Positions 41,768 through 51,643 of a stretch of 64,000 bases of DNA are shown here, piece by piece. Made by a program: the position numbers and the translations under genes. The stretch lies in assembly GCA_038231815.1 (NCBI GenBank), contig JBBRKQ010000003.1, positions 17,407-81,406 on the forward strand, given 5' to 3'. The notes under the pieces were generated by a model, which saw only the letters and a program-made list of their open reading frames with translations, did not search any database and had not been told where the DNA came from. Position 1 is the stretch's first letter; every line of letters begins with the position of its first letter. This DNA is from CAILKP01 sp038231815. GTDB taxonomy: Bacteria > Planctomycetota > Phycisphaerae > Phycisphaerales > UBA1924.

Positions 41768-44443
41768 TCACACACCCACTCCCTTCTCATTCGCCCCAAT
41801 CATGATCTGCGCGATCAGCCCCGTCCAGCCGGTCTGATGGCTCGCCCCACATCCGCGGCCAGTATCGCCGTGAAAATACTCGTGAAACGGGATCAAATCC
41901 CGCCAGTGCGGGTCATTCTGGAACAGCTCGCACTCACCAAACACCGCACGCCTGCCCTGCTCATCGCGCAGGAACAAGCTTGTCAGCCTCCGGCTAATCT
42001 CGCATGAAACCTGCTCCAGGTTCATCATCTTGCCCGAACCAGTCGGGCACTCAATCTGAAATGAATCGCCGTAATACAGGTGATACTGCCGCAGCGCGTA
42101 CACGATCAGCGTGTTGACAGGCAACCAAATTGGCCCGCGCCAGTTTGAGTTACCACCAAACACATCAGTCATAGATTCGCCCGGTTCATAATCCAGCGTG
42201 TAGCGCTGCCCATCAATATTCAGATTCAGCGGGTTGTCTTTGTGGTACTTCGAGACCGACCGTACACCGTGCGGCGACAAAAACTCTTTCTCATCAAGCA
42301 TGTACCCCAGCATTTGTCGCAGCTGCTCGTGCCGCACCGGGCTCAGAATCACCGAATTGTTAGGCCCGGGCTTAACCATCGGTCCCACGCTCTCAATCAA
42401 GTCCGGCTTGTGGCTGATGAACCACTCCCGCCGGCGATGAAACTCCGGGTACCGATCAAAGATGTCCGCCCGCACCGTTGATGCTCCAAACAGCGGTACA
42501 AATCCCACCATCGTGCGTGCCCGCACCGGGATCGGATCCAAATGGTCCGACAGCAAGTGGTCATAAAAGAAACCGTCCTTGGCATCCCACAGCGAGTTCT
42601 TCGGGTCCTTCAAACTGTTCAGGGCATTGGCGATGTAAACATAATGCTCCCAGAACTTACTCGCAGAGTCCTCGTACGCCGCATTTTTTTCAGCCAGCAG
42701 CAGCGCCGTCGTCAGCATGCTCTTGGCAAACGCCGCCATCCAGCTTGTGCCATCGGCCTGGCCCAGCATAAAGCCCGGCGGCAGCTTGTCACGGTCAAAG
42801 GCTCCGATGTTGTCCATCCCAAGAAATCCACCCTGAAATATGTTCTTCCCGTGCGAGTCCTTGCGATTGACCCACCACGTAAAGTTCAGCATCATCTTGT
42901 GAAACACGCGCTCCAGGAACGCGTAGTCCGCAACACCCGTCTGCTGCAGCTCAACATCAAACACCGTGCGGGCCGCCAGCGCCAGCACCGGCGGGTTCAC
43001 GGCATGAAAATCCCACTCATACGCCGGAATCTGCCCGTTAGGGTGCATGTACCATTCGCGCAGCATCAGCAGTATCTGGTCCTTGGCAAACTGCGGGTCA
43101 ACCCGCGCCAGCGTAATGCAGTGAAACCCCAGATCCCACGATGCAAACCACGGAAACTCCCACTTGTCCGGCATCGAGATCACATCGCGCGTGAACAAAT
43201 GACCCCAATCACTGTTCCGCGCATCCTTGCGGTTCGGTGGTGGCGGCGGCAGTGATGGGTCACCCTCCAACCAATCACTCACCACATAGTGGTAGTACTG
43301 TTTCGACCACAGCATCCCGGCAAATGCCTGGCGCGTGATCATCTTTGAATCACAGCACAGGTGGGCCGGCAGCACCGCATCATAAAACGCGTCGGCCTCG
43401 GCAATGCGCTCGGCCAGCAGCTTGTCAAAGTCCGCGAACGGGTTAGTCAGTAGCTTCCCGTCCCCGCACGCGGCAAACCGCAGATCAATCGTCACAGTCT
43501 TGCCGGCCGGAACCGTGCGCTTGTATCGCGCGGCCGCTTTGGTCCCGGTCTGGCTGGGGTTCACCACATCACGCTTGCCATCAATCAGGTAGCTGTGAAA
43601 CGCATCTTTCAAGTACGGCGTTGCCGAGGGCGAGCCCGAGAGCCGCTCACAGTTCGTCTCGTTCTCCGTAAACAGCAATTCATTAGCCTCGGAGCAGTAC
43701 AGCACCGTCTCACCCAACGACCGGTGCAGGGTCGAAATCGCAAACGTGCCCTCCCCACCAAATGTTTTCGCGCGTGCCACCGGTCGCCGGTTGTCACGTC
43801 CCCAGCTCCAGGTGTTGCGAAACCACACCGTCGGCAGCATCTCAATTTCCGCAGCCTCCGGCCCGCGATTGCTGATGCTGATCCGGATCAAAATATCCTC
43901 AGCTCCCGCCTTAGCGTACTCAACCTGCACATCAAAGTACCGGTGCTCATCAAAGATCCCGGTGTCAACCAGTTCAAACTCACGCTGAGACCTGTCGCGC
44001 GATCGGTTCTCTCGCACCAAATGGTCATACGGGTACGCCGCGTGCGGGTACTTGTACACGTACTTCATGTACGAGTGTGTTGGCGTGCTGTCAAGGTAAA
44101 AGTAGTACTCCTTAACATCCTCGCCATGGTTCCCCTCAGCTCCAGTAAGCCCGAACATCCGCTCTTTTAGGATCGGGTCCTTCCCGTTCCACATCGCCAG
44201 CGCGAAGCACAGATACTGATGACGATCGCAAATTCCCGCGATCCCATCTTCATCCCATCGGTTCGCCCGCGAGCGGGCATGGTCATGCGGGAAATAGTCC
44301 CACGCGGCGCCGTCCTTGCTGTAATCTTCACGAACCGTGCCCCATGCACGTTCAGAAACAAACGGCCCCCACCGGTTCCAGTGCCCCTGCTGAGATTTGT
44401 TCATCGCCAGTCGTTTGCCCTCGGCAGTGTCGTACATATTCAT
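41768..44443 (-). CDS. GH63-like glycoside hydrolase
   Basis: The protein has 891 residues from the ATG at 44443. The conserved start RWGPFVSERAWGTVREDYS leads to WDYFPHDHARSRANRWDEDG, GNHGEDVKEYYFYLDSTPTH and a C-terminal (alpha/alpha)6-type catalytic region with WEFPWFASWDLGFHCITLAR, NGQIPAYEWDFHAVNPP, GFLGMDNIGAFDR and WRGPIWLPVNTLIVYALRQY. This is the bacterial branch of family 63 (alpha-glucosidase/glucosylglycerate hydrolase-like). No signal peptide is seen, so a cytosolic role in alpha-glucoside turnover is likely. The frame is open further upstream to 44656 but that part is not conserved. Confidence 0.9.
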   Translation of the reverse strand: MNMYDTAEGKRLAMNKSQQGHWNRWGPFVSERAWGTVREDYSKDGAAWDYFPHDHARSRANRWDEDGIAGICDRHQYLCFALAMWNGKDPILKERMFGLTGAEGNHGEDVKEYYFYLDSTPTHSYMKYVYKYPHAAYPYDHLVRENRSRDRSQREFELVDTGIFDEHRYFDVQVEYAKAGAEDILIRISISNRGPEAAEIEMLPTVWFRNTWSWGRDNRRPVARAKTFGGEGTFAISTLHRSLGETVLYCSEANELLFTENETNCERLSGSPSATPYLKDAFHSYLIDGKRDVVNPSQTGTKAAARYKRTVPAGKTVTIDLRFAACGDGKLLTNPFADFDKLLAERIAEADAFYDAVLPAHLCCDSKMITRQAFAGMLWSKQYYHYVVSDWLEGDPSLPPPPPNRKDARNSDWGHLFTRDVISMPDKWEFPWFASWDLGFHCITLARVDPQFAKDQILLMLREWYMHPNGQIPAYEWDFHAVNPPVLALAARTVFDVELQQTGVADYAFLERVFHKMMLNFTWWVNRKDSHGKNIFQGGFLGMDNIGAFDRDKLPPGFMLGQADGTSWMAAFAKSMLTTALLLAEKNAAYEDSASKFWEHYVYIANALNSLKDPKNSLWDAKDGFFYDHLLSDHLDPIPVRARTMVGFVPLFGASTVRADIFDRYPEFHRRREWFISHKPDLIESVGPMVKPGPNNSVILSPVRHEQLRQMLGYMLDEKEFLSPHGVRSVSKYHKDNPLNLNIDGQRYTLDYEPGESMTDVFGGNSNWRGPIWLPVNTLIVYALRQYHLYYGDSFQIECPTGSGKMMNLEQVSCEISRRLTSLFLRDEQGRRAVFGECELFQNDPHWRDLIPFHEYFHGDTGRGCGASHQTGWTGLIAQIMIGANEKGVGV

Positions 44444-44815
44444 AGAAGAGTCCAAGCCAAAGAGTGCTGGCAGAGTCGATTTATAAAAACACGAACCGCC
44501 GCGTCTGGCAGCAATTGCTTTCATTCGCAGGTTGAACCATAGCAAAGCCTTTGCCCTGCGGCGTACAACAGTGAGCTTCGCCCGATACCTCGCCCAAACC
44601 CACAATCTCCCTTCGTGAGCAAACTTGGCACGGGGCCAGCGCCGTTCCCGGAACAATCAAACCTGCTGAGTAACCCCGATCAATAATCCTCCACAAGTAC
44701 TCGGCCCTCGTGCAATCGTGCTGTCGCATGGATAAGCGCCAAAGACACTCAAAGATCGCCGCATTATCTTCATCTGTTTTTGCCAACTCTTACCCGCTCC
44801 AAACCGGAACACACT
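44444..44815. other. Divergent intergenic region
   Basis: About 370 bp between the glycosidase and transketolase genes. It should contain both promoters, but no clear consensus is visible. Confidence 0.4.
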
Positions 44816-46954
44816 ATGGAAACGTTCAAGCCTGACAACCTGACCAGTGCAGCCCGCGAGCGTTTAACCATCAACACCATCCGCACACTCTCCATGGATG
44901 CGGTCCAGGCCGCAAACTCCGGCCACCCCGGCACACCCATGGCAATGGCCCCCGTCGCGTACCTGCTCTGGAACGAGTTTCTCCGCTTTGATCCACAAGA
45001 TCCAATCTGGCCCAACCGCGATCGGTTCGTGCTGAGCATGGGCCACGCGTCAATGCTGCTCTACTCCCTGTTGCACTTAGCCCAGGTCAAAGCCGTAAAC
45101 GCCAAGTACGAGCAGGTGGGCAAGCTCTCCGTCTCGCTTGATGACATCAAACGCTTCCGCCAGATCGATTCCCGCTGCCCCGGCCACCCGGAGTATCGCT
45201 GGACCACCGGTGTCGAGACAACCACCGGACCGCTCGGCCAAGGCTTCGCCACCAGCGTGGGCATGGCAATATCAAGTAAGTTCCTTGCCGCCACATACAA
45301 CCGCCCCGGCTTTGAAATGTTCAACTTCCGGGTTTACGCCCTCGGTGGCGACGGCTGCATGATGGAGGGCGCCGCCTCCGAAGCCGCCTCATTGGCAGGC
45401 CACCTAAAGCTCGACAATCTTTGCTGGATTTACGACAACAACAAAATCACCATCGAAGGCTCAACCGATTGGGCCTTCTCAGAAGATGTTGCCACCCGCT
45501 TTATCGGCTACGGATGGAACGTCCTTCGCGTCAGTGATGCCAACGATCTTGACCGACTGCGCAGGGCATTCGCCGGCATGCAGCGAGATTCAGGCGGTAA
45601 GCCCACCCTGCTCATCGTTGATTCCCACATCGGGTACGGATCGAGCAAGCAAGATTCTCACACCGCCCACGGCGAGCCACTCGGTGCTGATGAAATCCGC
45701 GCAACCAAGGCGTTTTACGGCTGGCCCGAAGATGAGCAGTTCCTCGTGCCACCCGAAGCCATCGCCCAGTTCAAAGATGGCCTGGGCGCACGCGGCGCAA
45801 AGGCCCGCAATGACTGGATGACCATGTACAGTCGCTACCAAGCTCAGCACCCAGCGCTCGCGGAGCAGACCATGATGATCCAAAAGCGCGAGCTTCCCGC
45901 CGCATGGGATAAGGACATCCCCGTGTTCCCCGCCGACTCAAAGGGTCAAGCCGGACGCGATGCCAGCGGCAAAGTACTCAATGCCATCGCCAAAAACGTG
46001 CCATGGTTCCTCGGTGGTGCGGCGGACCTCGCCCCCTCCACCAAAACCCGCCTCACCTTTGATGGTGCCGGCGACTTTGGCCCCCCGCAGGAACTCTTTG
46101 ATCGTCACGGCCCCAAAACCACAATCAGTTGGTCCGGAAGGAACATGCACTTTGGCGTGCGTGAGTTTGCTATGGGCTCGATCATCAATGGCATGAGCCT
46201 CAGCAAAGTCCGCCCCTTCGGCAGCGGGTTCTTTGTCTTCTCCGATTTTTCCCGCCCTGCCATCCGCCTGGCCGCGCTCATGGAGATTCCGGTTATCTAC
46301 GACTTCACGCACGACTCAATCGGCGTTGGTGAAGATGGCCCAACCCACCAGCCCATCGAGCATCTTCTCGCCCTGCGGGCCATCCCCGGGCTCACCGTAC
46401 TGCGACCGGGTGATGCCAACGAAGTCGCCGAGGCGTGGCGGCACACCATGGCCCGCCGGCACGAACCCGTTTGCCTCATCCTCTCCCGTCAGGCCATGCC
46501 CACGCTTGACCGCACAATTTACGCTCCGGCCACTGGCCTGCACAAAGGCGCGTACACCCTCGCCTGCGCTGCGGCTGAGGGTGGCAACCCGGATGTCATC
46601 CTCATCGCGACCGGTTCAGAGGTCGGCCTCGGTATCGAGGCGTTCGAGCACCTCGTCCAAGAAGGCGTCCGCCCCCGAATCATCAGCATGCCCAGTTGGG
46701 AACTGTTTGAACGCCAAGATCAGGCGTACAAAGACTCGGTACTCCCGCCCTCTGTCGCCGCCCGAGTCTCAATCGAGCAGGCCGGCACCCTAGGCTGGGA
46801 ACGCTACATCGGCCCCAAAGGTGCCAGCGTGGGCATGACCGGCTTCGGCGCATCCGCCCCGCTCAAGGAGCTACAGCGGCGATTCGGGTTCACCGTCGAG
46901 GCCGTCGTCGAAACTGCTCACACCGTCATCGAACGATCCCTCGACCGCGAATAA
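44816..46954 (+). CDS. tkt: Transketolase
   Basis: Transketolase moves two-carbon units between sugar phosphates in the pentose phosphate pathway, with thiamine diphosphate. The protein has 712 residues. Signatures are AANSGHPGTPMAMAPVAYLL, GPLGQGFATSVGMA, the cofactor motif GDGCMMEG followed by NNKITIEGSTD, HTAHGEPLGADEI, and the second-domain AMGSIINGMSL and HDSIGVGEDGPTHQPIEHL. The ATG at 44816 is preferred to a TTG at 44780. Confidence 0.97.
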   Translation: METFKPDNLTSAARERLTINTIRTLSMDAVQAANSGHPGTPMAMAPVAYLLWNEFLRFDPQDPIWPNRDRFVLSMGHASMLLYSLLHLAQVKAVNAKYEQVGKLSVSLDDIKRFRQIDSRCPGHPEYRWTTGVETTTGPLGQGFATSVGMAISSKFLAATYNRPGFEMFNFRVYALGGDGCMMEGAASEAASLAGHLKLDNLCWIYDNNKITIEGSTDWAFSEDVATRFIGYGWNVLRVSDANDLDRLRRAFAGMQRDSGGKPTLLIVDSHIGYGSSKQDSHTAHGEPLGADEIRATKAFYGWPEDEQFLVPPEAIAQFKDGLGARGAKARNDWMTMYSRYQAQHPALAEQTMMIQKRELPAAWDKDIPVFPADSKGQAGRDASGKVLNAIAKNVPWFLGGAADLAPSTKTRLTFDGAGDFGPPQELFDRHGPKTTISWSGRNMHFGVREFAMGSIINGMSLSKVRPFGSGFFVFSDFSRPAIRLAALMEIPVIYDFTHDSIGVGEDGPTHQPIEHLLALRAIPGLTVLRPGDANEVAEAWRHTMARRHEPVCLILSRQAMPTLDRTIYAPATGLHKGAYTLACAAAEGGNPDVILIATGSEVGLGIEAFEHLVQEGVRPRIISMPSWELFERQDQAYKDSVLPPSVAARVSIEQAGTLGWERYIGPKGASVGMTGFGASAPLKELQRRFGFTVEAVVETAHTVIERSLDRE

Positions 46955-46995
46955 ACACAGTACCACCAATTAAATGCTCTGGCTAAACTTCATCC

Positions 46996-47775
46996 GTGCC
47001 ACATCAACCCGGTACAAAAGTCACTAAGCCCGGAAAGGCGTGGTCGCTGCGTCTTCCAGATCTGGTCCGCGCTGCGATCATCCTCGCCATCGGCTGCGTA
47101 CTGACGATCTCCGTTGCCTGGGCCAGTGCCATCGCCAGCACAGTGCACCGCTCCAAAGCCCGCGGCGGTACAAACCTGCAGGTTGGCATGTCCCTCATCA
47201 CGCGGGCAGATCAGCCAAATTCAACACTCACAATCGCCAAAAGCAGCGACTGGCTCGCTTCCTCCGCCCGTCTTAGCATGAGCCCGGGGAAGCCTGACCT
47301 AGCCGCTAATCCGGAGCCAGCTGCTACCGCAGAAGAACTCCTTGAACCATGGTGCCGTTCGCTTCATGCAGAGATACAAATCGCTGCCGCGGCGGATCCA
47401 GGCCGTAACTTTCGGTGTCTCGTCAATGCCTGCGGATTGCCGTTTCGATGCCTGCGAACTGTGTACAGCAACCATTGGCAGATCGATAGCGTGCAGAGCC
47501 CCTCCGCCATCGGTGAGCTTCCACTCCCAGCGGGCCTCCAGTCCTACCTCACCGGCGGCACACCTCCAGTGACCGTGCCCACCGATCCATGGTGGCCGGG
47601 TCTCGCCCTCAACGTCGCCTTCTGGTCGCTTGCGACATGGTCAACACTCGCACTCGCCGCAGCTGCCCGCCGCCGGTTTCGCCAAAAAAAGGGCCTCTGC
47701 GCCTCGTGCGGTTACGCCCTCCATGGCCTGAGCGCCGCCGCGGCATGTCCAGAATGTGGCCATCTGCGCCCCTAA
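46996..47775 (+). CDS. Membrane protein with C-terminal zinc ribbon
   Basis: The protein has 259 residues with a GTG start. One transmembrane helix near residue 30 and another near 215 flank an extracytoplasmic part. After the second helix comes KGLCASCGYALHGLSAAAAC, then PECGHLRP: two CxxC pairs of a zinc ribbon. Proteins with this topology are common and uncharacterised in planctomycetes. The start is 41 bp after transketolase. Confidence 0.75.
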   Translation: MPHQPGTKVTKPGKAWSLRLPDLVRAAIILAIGCVLTISVAWASAIASTVHRSKARGGTNLQVGMSLITRADQPNSTLTIAKSSDWLASSARLSMSPGKPDLAANPEPAATAEELLEPWCRSLHAEIQIAAAADPGRNFRCLVNACGLPFRCLRTVYSNHWQIDSVQSPSAIGELPLPAGLQSYLTGGTPPVTVPTDPWWPGLALNVAFWSLATWSTLALAAAARRRFRQKKGLCASCGYALHGLSAAAACPECGHLRP

Positions 47776-47805
47776 TGCCCCACGATACTTTCTCTCGCCA
47801 CAAGC

Positions 47806-48522
47806 ATGCCGACGTTGACACCGACCAACCCACCAAACTTGCTCGGCGTGGCGTTCCTGAGCCGTCCCGCCTCCATTGTTGCGAAGGCCTTGCTTGGTTG
47901 CATCATCTGCCGCCAACTTAAACTCGCTAATGGCTCCACCGCCTTCATCCGCGCCGTCATCGTCGAGACCGAGGCCTACACCGGTCCGCAAGACCAAGCC
48001 TCACACGCCCGCAACGGCCTGCGCACCGCCCGCAACGAGCCAATGTGGATGAACCCCGGCACCGCCTACGTGTACTTCACCTACGGCATGCACTACTGCC
48101 TCAACGTGTCCTGCCTCCGGGCAGGCCACCCCGCCGCAGTGCTCTTGCGTGCAGCGCGGGTCATCGAGGGTCACTCTCTCGTCCGTGCTGCGCGAACACT
48201 CGGCCGAGCGTCACCAAGCAGCGCCAACAACAAGCCACTCCCCGATGCCGCGCTCCTCCGCGGCCCAGCCTGTTTGTGCAAGGGCTTGGGGGTTGATGGT
48301 GCATGGAGTGGGCGTGACCTGCTCGCTGCCGGTGGGGGCCTGTGGCTCGAGCCGGGGAAAATGCCCCGATCAGCCGACATCAAAAAAGGCCCCCGCGTGG
48401 GCTTGGGCAAGGCCGCGGCCGATAAAAAGCCCGGAAACACCGACTGGATCCGCGAACCCCTACGTTTCTGGATAAATGATGAAGCTTGCGTGAGCGGACC
48501 ACTTCGCCGACATCAGGTATAA
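47806..48522 (+). CDS. mpg: DNA-3-methyladenine glycosylase
   Basis: This enzyme removes alkylated purines to start base-excision repair. The protein has 238 residues. Family signatures are LLGVAFLSRPASIVAKALLG, IVETEAYTGPQDQASHA (with the catalytic Glu), AYVYFTYGMHYCLNVSC and LLRGPACLCKGLGVDG. The ending PLRFWIND is also typical. It is 30 bp after the preceding gene. Confidence 0.95.
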   Translation: MPTLTPTNPPNLLGVAFLSRPASIVAKALLGCIICRQLKLANGSTAFIRAVIVETEAYTGPQDQASHARNGLRTARNEPMWMNPGTAYVYFTYGMHYCLNVSCLRAGHPAAVLLRAARVIEGHSLVRAARTLGRASPSSANNKPLPDAALLRGPACLCKGLGVDGAWSGRDLLAAGGGLWLEPGKMPRSADIKKGPRVGLGKAAADKKPGNTDWIREPLRFWINDEACVSGPLRRHQV

Positions 48523-48540
48523 ACTACCGTCCCACCGCGA

Positions 48541-49041
48541 GTGCCCTTCCCTGTGCAACCACTGACCCCAAGTCAATTCGAGGATATCAAAGCACGTGCG
48601 GCTGCCTTTCCCGAGGCGGCTTTCGATTTCGTGCGTGAAGGTCTCGGTCACACCATCAGCGCTGTCTTTACCCAGGCAGCTTGCGCGGGCACCCAGTCCG
48701 GCCCCGGCTTGCTGAAGCGACCGAAACCATCCGCTGCGGCCGCACGACATGTCACTGGACAACAACTGTGCGCAGGTCTGCGACACCTCGCGCAACTCAA
48801 GTACGGTGATTTGGCTGGCGCTGTCCTGCAGCACTGGGGCGTGGCCAGTACCGACGATTTTGGCCTGATGGTGTACGCAATGATTGACCGCGGCGAACTG
48901 CGATCCAGCGATCAAGACCGCTTCAGCGATTTTCACAACGTGTACTCATTCGCTACGGCGTTCCCGCTACTGGTCGAACCAAAGCGGCTACGAATGTCCA
49001 TCACCCAGCACATTGCCCAGCGTGTTGATGGTTTGGCCTAA
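48541..49041 (+). CDS. Minf_1886 family protein
   Basis: The protein has 166 residues with a GTG start. It carries FPEAAFDFVREGLGHTISAV, RHVTGQQLCAGLRHLAQLKY and HWGVASTDDFGLMVYAMIDR, the order found in the Minf_1886 family of verrucomicrobia and planctomycetes. Function is unknown. It starts 18 bp after mpg and is probably in the same transcript. Confidence 0.85.
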   Translation: MPFPVQPLTPSQFEDIKARAAAFPEAAFDFVREGLGHTISAVFTQAACAGTQSGPGLLKRPKPSAAAARHVTGQQLCAGLRHLAQLKYGDLAGAVLQHWGVASTDDFGLMVYAMIDRGELRSSDQDRFSDFHNVYSFATAFPLLVEPKRLRMSITQHIAQRVDGLA

Positions 49042-49110
49042 ATCGCTTGCAATTGACTCATTGTCAGTCCTTGCAAACTTCTAATTCGCAGCTCGCACAC
49101 TCGCTGCCCC

Positions 49111-49746
49111 TCACCACCGCTGGCTCAGCCCGAGCAACTTCAAATTGCGAAGGTTCGCCTTAAACACCGCATCCGCGGCATCGCCAAGCACCGGTGTCAG
49201 TCCCATCACAAAATCAACGAACACGTTCAGTACCATCAGCGCCAGAATACTGCGTTTCACGCCGATGCGCCACGCCAGCACCACGATGTAGAACGACAGG
49301 ATCATGCTAATGGCATCACCCACGACCGGGATCAGCCCAATCAGCGGATCAAGCCCAAACTGCATCTTCGTGCCGGGAATCGAGATCGCTGAATCAAGCA
49401 AAAAAGCCATCCGCTGCATCCGCACAATCAGCCGAGCTCGATGCGGACAGGTCCTGCCGCTGGGATCAATAAACGGTGACTTCGCTGTCGGCCCCGCGCC
49501 CGCGCCGTTTCCCGCACCGTTTTCGCTGTCATCGCCCGAGTCTCGCTGCCCCGCCTTGGCCTCCTCCTTGGCCTCCCCCACGGCCTCCCCCACGGCTTCC
49601 CCCTTGGCACGATCTTGCGACGCCCCGGCATGCGCCTCGCCCGCGCCCGATGGGCGCACGCGAACATTCTGGCGGTATGTCCCGGCACTGTCCATGACCA
49701 GTTTTACGCAGGGTGAAGCCCAAGCGTTCGATAATCCGCCGGTCAT
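49111..49746 (-). CDS. DUF4112 family membrane protein
   Basis: The protein has 211 residues from the first ATG (an ATG at 49695 is possible). An Ala/Glu/Gly-rich disordered segment with repeated GEAVGEAVGEAKEEAK is followed by the DUF4112 core: AFLLDSAISIPGTKMQFGLD, PLIGLIPVVGDAISMILSFY and LGDAADAVFKANLRNLKLL, with two transmembrane helices. Function is unknown. Confidence 0.85.
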   Translation of the reverse strand: MTGGLSNAWASPCVKLVMDSAGTYRQNVRVRPSGAGEAHAGASQDRAKGEAVGEAVGEAKEEAKAGQRDSGDDSENGAGNGAGAGPTAKSPFIDPSGRTCPHRARLIVRMQRMAFLLDSAISIPGTKMQFGLDPLIGLIPVVGDAISMILSFYIVVLAWRIGVKRSILALMVLNVFVDFVMGLTPVLGDAADAVFKANLRNLKLLGLSQRW

Positions 49747-49854
49747 GCAGTGTTATCAGGCGAAACCCATGCCCGAGTGTCCACCCATTCAGCGATTACA
49801 GACCCCATCCACCTCTCGATCTCCCGCCGTCCCCTGTGCCACCAGCCAACAGGC

Positions 49855-50976
49855 TCAGCCTCCGCTGGCCATCCGCCGCCGCAGCAGCGCAATGAACATT
49901 GCCCCACCGACCAAACTCGTCAGCACCCCCGTCGGCAGCCGGCCGGTCCCAAGGTCAAGCCCGCGCGCTGCGGCATCGGCCAGCACCATAAGCATCGCAC
50001 CAAGAACGGCCGCCAGCACCAGCAGCTTCCCGTGCATGGCCTCAGCAATGTCGGGCTTCGTCGCCGCTGTCCGGCTGGCAGCATCCTGCCCGCCGGTCTC
50101 GTGTCCCCGGCGCACCCGCCCCGCCTCCCCTGCCAGCAGCATCCGCGCTGCATGCGGGCCAAGCAGCCCAACAAATGCAATCGGCCCGGCCAGCACCACC
50201 GCCACCGCCGCCAGCGTGCCGCAGCACAGAAACAGCAGTCCGCGAATCGTGCCAACCCGCAGTCCAACGCCCGCCGCCTGATCATCATCAAGCAGCATGG
50301 CATCAAGCTGCCGCGCTCTGCCGGACCAGCTCGAGACAATCGCAATCGTCAGCAGCAGCGATGCAGCGCCGGTGAACCAGCCAACGTCGTCGCGAATCGT
50401 CCCCAGCAGCAGCCCTCCAAGGTCCGCAGCGCGAACCTGGCCGGCGGCCTGCATCAAGTGGTCAACCAGCGCAATAGCCGCAGAGGCGATGATCGAAACC
50501 ATGACCCCGCCCAGAATCAGCGCTGCCGGATCAAGCGATGCAGGAATCAGTTTGCCCAGCCCTCGCGCTCCGGGGGTTCTCCGCCCGGCCAGGCTCGCCA
50601 CCAGAATCAGCGCCACAATCGCCCCAAGCGTCGCCACCACCAGTCGCGATGCCAATGCGGTTTCCAACTCCGCCGGAATCTTCAAAATGCGGCTGACAAA
50701 CGCCGCTGAAATCAGCGCCAGCGATGCCCCGGAACTGGCCCCAACCAAATCAGGTGATGCCAGGTCGTTGCGCACCAGCGTTTGCAGCAGCACCCCGCTC
50801 GCCGCCAGCGCTGCGCCAACCGTCACGGCCACCAGCACGCGCAAGGCCCGTGTCTCCAAAGCCCACGCCAAAAAAGTTCCATCCGCATCAAACAGGCTGG
50901 GGCCAATGATCAGGCGCAGCGCACAGCACAGCACAAGTACAAGGCCGGCAAGCAGCAGCAGCGGGGGGCGTGACAC
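49855..50976 (-). CDS. FecCD-type ABC transporter permease (iron/cobalamin)
   Basis: The protein has 373 residues and about ten transmembrane helices. Signatures include RALRVLVAVTVGAALAASGV, LLQTLVRNDLASPDLVGASS and GPIAFVGLLGPHAARML, as in BtuC and FhuB-type permeases that move siderophores or vitamin B12. A hydrophilic insert of about 30 residues after MLLAGEAGRV, containing RRGHETGGQDAASRTAATKP, is unusual. The matching ATPase and binding protein are not adjacent. Confidence 0.9.
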   Translation of the reverse strand: MSRPPLLLLAGLVLVLCCALRLIIGPSLFDADGTFLAWALETRALRVLVAVTVGAALAASGVLLQTLVRNDLASPDLVGASSGASLALISAAFVSRILKIPAELETALASRLVVATLGAIVALILVASLAGRRTPGARGLGKLIPASLDPAALILGGVMVSIIASAAIALVDHLMQAAGQVRAADLGGLLLGTIRDDVGWFTGAASLLLTIAIVSSWSGRARQLDAMLLDDDQAAGVGLRVGTIRGLLFLCCGTLAAVAVVLAGPIAFVGLLGPHAARMLLAGEAGRVRRGHETGGQDAASRTAATKPDIAEAMHGKLLVLAAVLGAMLMVLADAAARGLDLGTGRLPTGVLTSLVGGAMFIALLRRRMASGG

Positions 50977-50988
50977 GGGCGGCTCCGC

Positions 50989-51549
50989 TTAGGCGAAGAT
51001 CGAGCGAAATCCAAGCGCCCGCCGCAGGTCGGAGATCTGCCCGCAGTGAAAGCCGTTGTGAAAAATCATCCGAATCACCAGCATGGCCGCCGGCAACTCC
51101 TGCCCCTGGCCCCACGGCATCAATTCATCAAGCTTCGAATCCGGCACGGCCAGCACCGCCGCCGCAAGGCGGTCGCACGCGCCGTCATACACCGCGGTGC
51201 ATCGAATCAGCGTCGGATAGCGGTCGTGCCGCTCTTCAGGCTTTGAGCCGTACCCAACCGCCTGAGTATCAAACCAGCCCTTGTCCCGCGATCCTTTGGT
51301 GCCGTCCCCGGTCACAAAGTCCGCCGTCGGTAGCTCGCCGGCATGAAGCATCCCCGCCACTTTGTGCATAGTCAGCGCCAGATGGCCGAGTTCCCAAGCG
51401 AGGTGGTTCGGCAGATCGGGCGTTTGGCGAACGTGGGTCACCTCGTTAAAGCCAACGAGGTAGCGGCTCAAGAGGCCTTTGGTAGACAAAACGCCCTCGG
51501 CAAGCATTTGCTGCCGAGGAGTGGGGCTGGAAGACGGGGCATCAGGCAT
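50989..51549 (-). CDS. DinB-like four-helix protein
   Basis: The protein has 186 residues from the ATG at 51549. Four helices with three histidine positions (LAWELGHLALTMHKVAG and IRMIFHNGFHCGQISDLRRA) match the DinB/YfiT metal-binding bundle. Activity is unknown; related proteins are thiol-dependent transferases or stress proteins. It lies 12 bp upstream of the permease gene on the same strand. Confidence 0.8.
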   Translation of the reverse strand: MPDAPSSSPTPRQQMLAEGVLSTKGLLSRYLVGFNEVTHVRQTPDLPNHLAWELGHLALTMHKVAGMLHAGELPTADFVTGDGTKGSRDKGWFDTQAVGYGSKPEERHDRYPTLIRCTAVYDGACDRLAAAVLAVPDSKLDELMPWGQGQELPAAMLVIRMIFHNGFHCGQISDLRRALGFRSIFA

Positions 51550-51643
51550 GGCGGAGTATAACAGCGGCCCGAGGCAAGCACTGGGCAAGCACTGGGTAAA
51601 GATTCGCCGCTCGCGGCGAAAAAGTCGCTACTCGCACCTCGCC

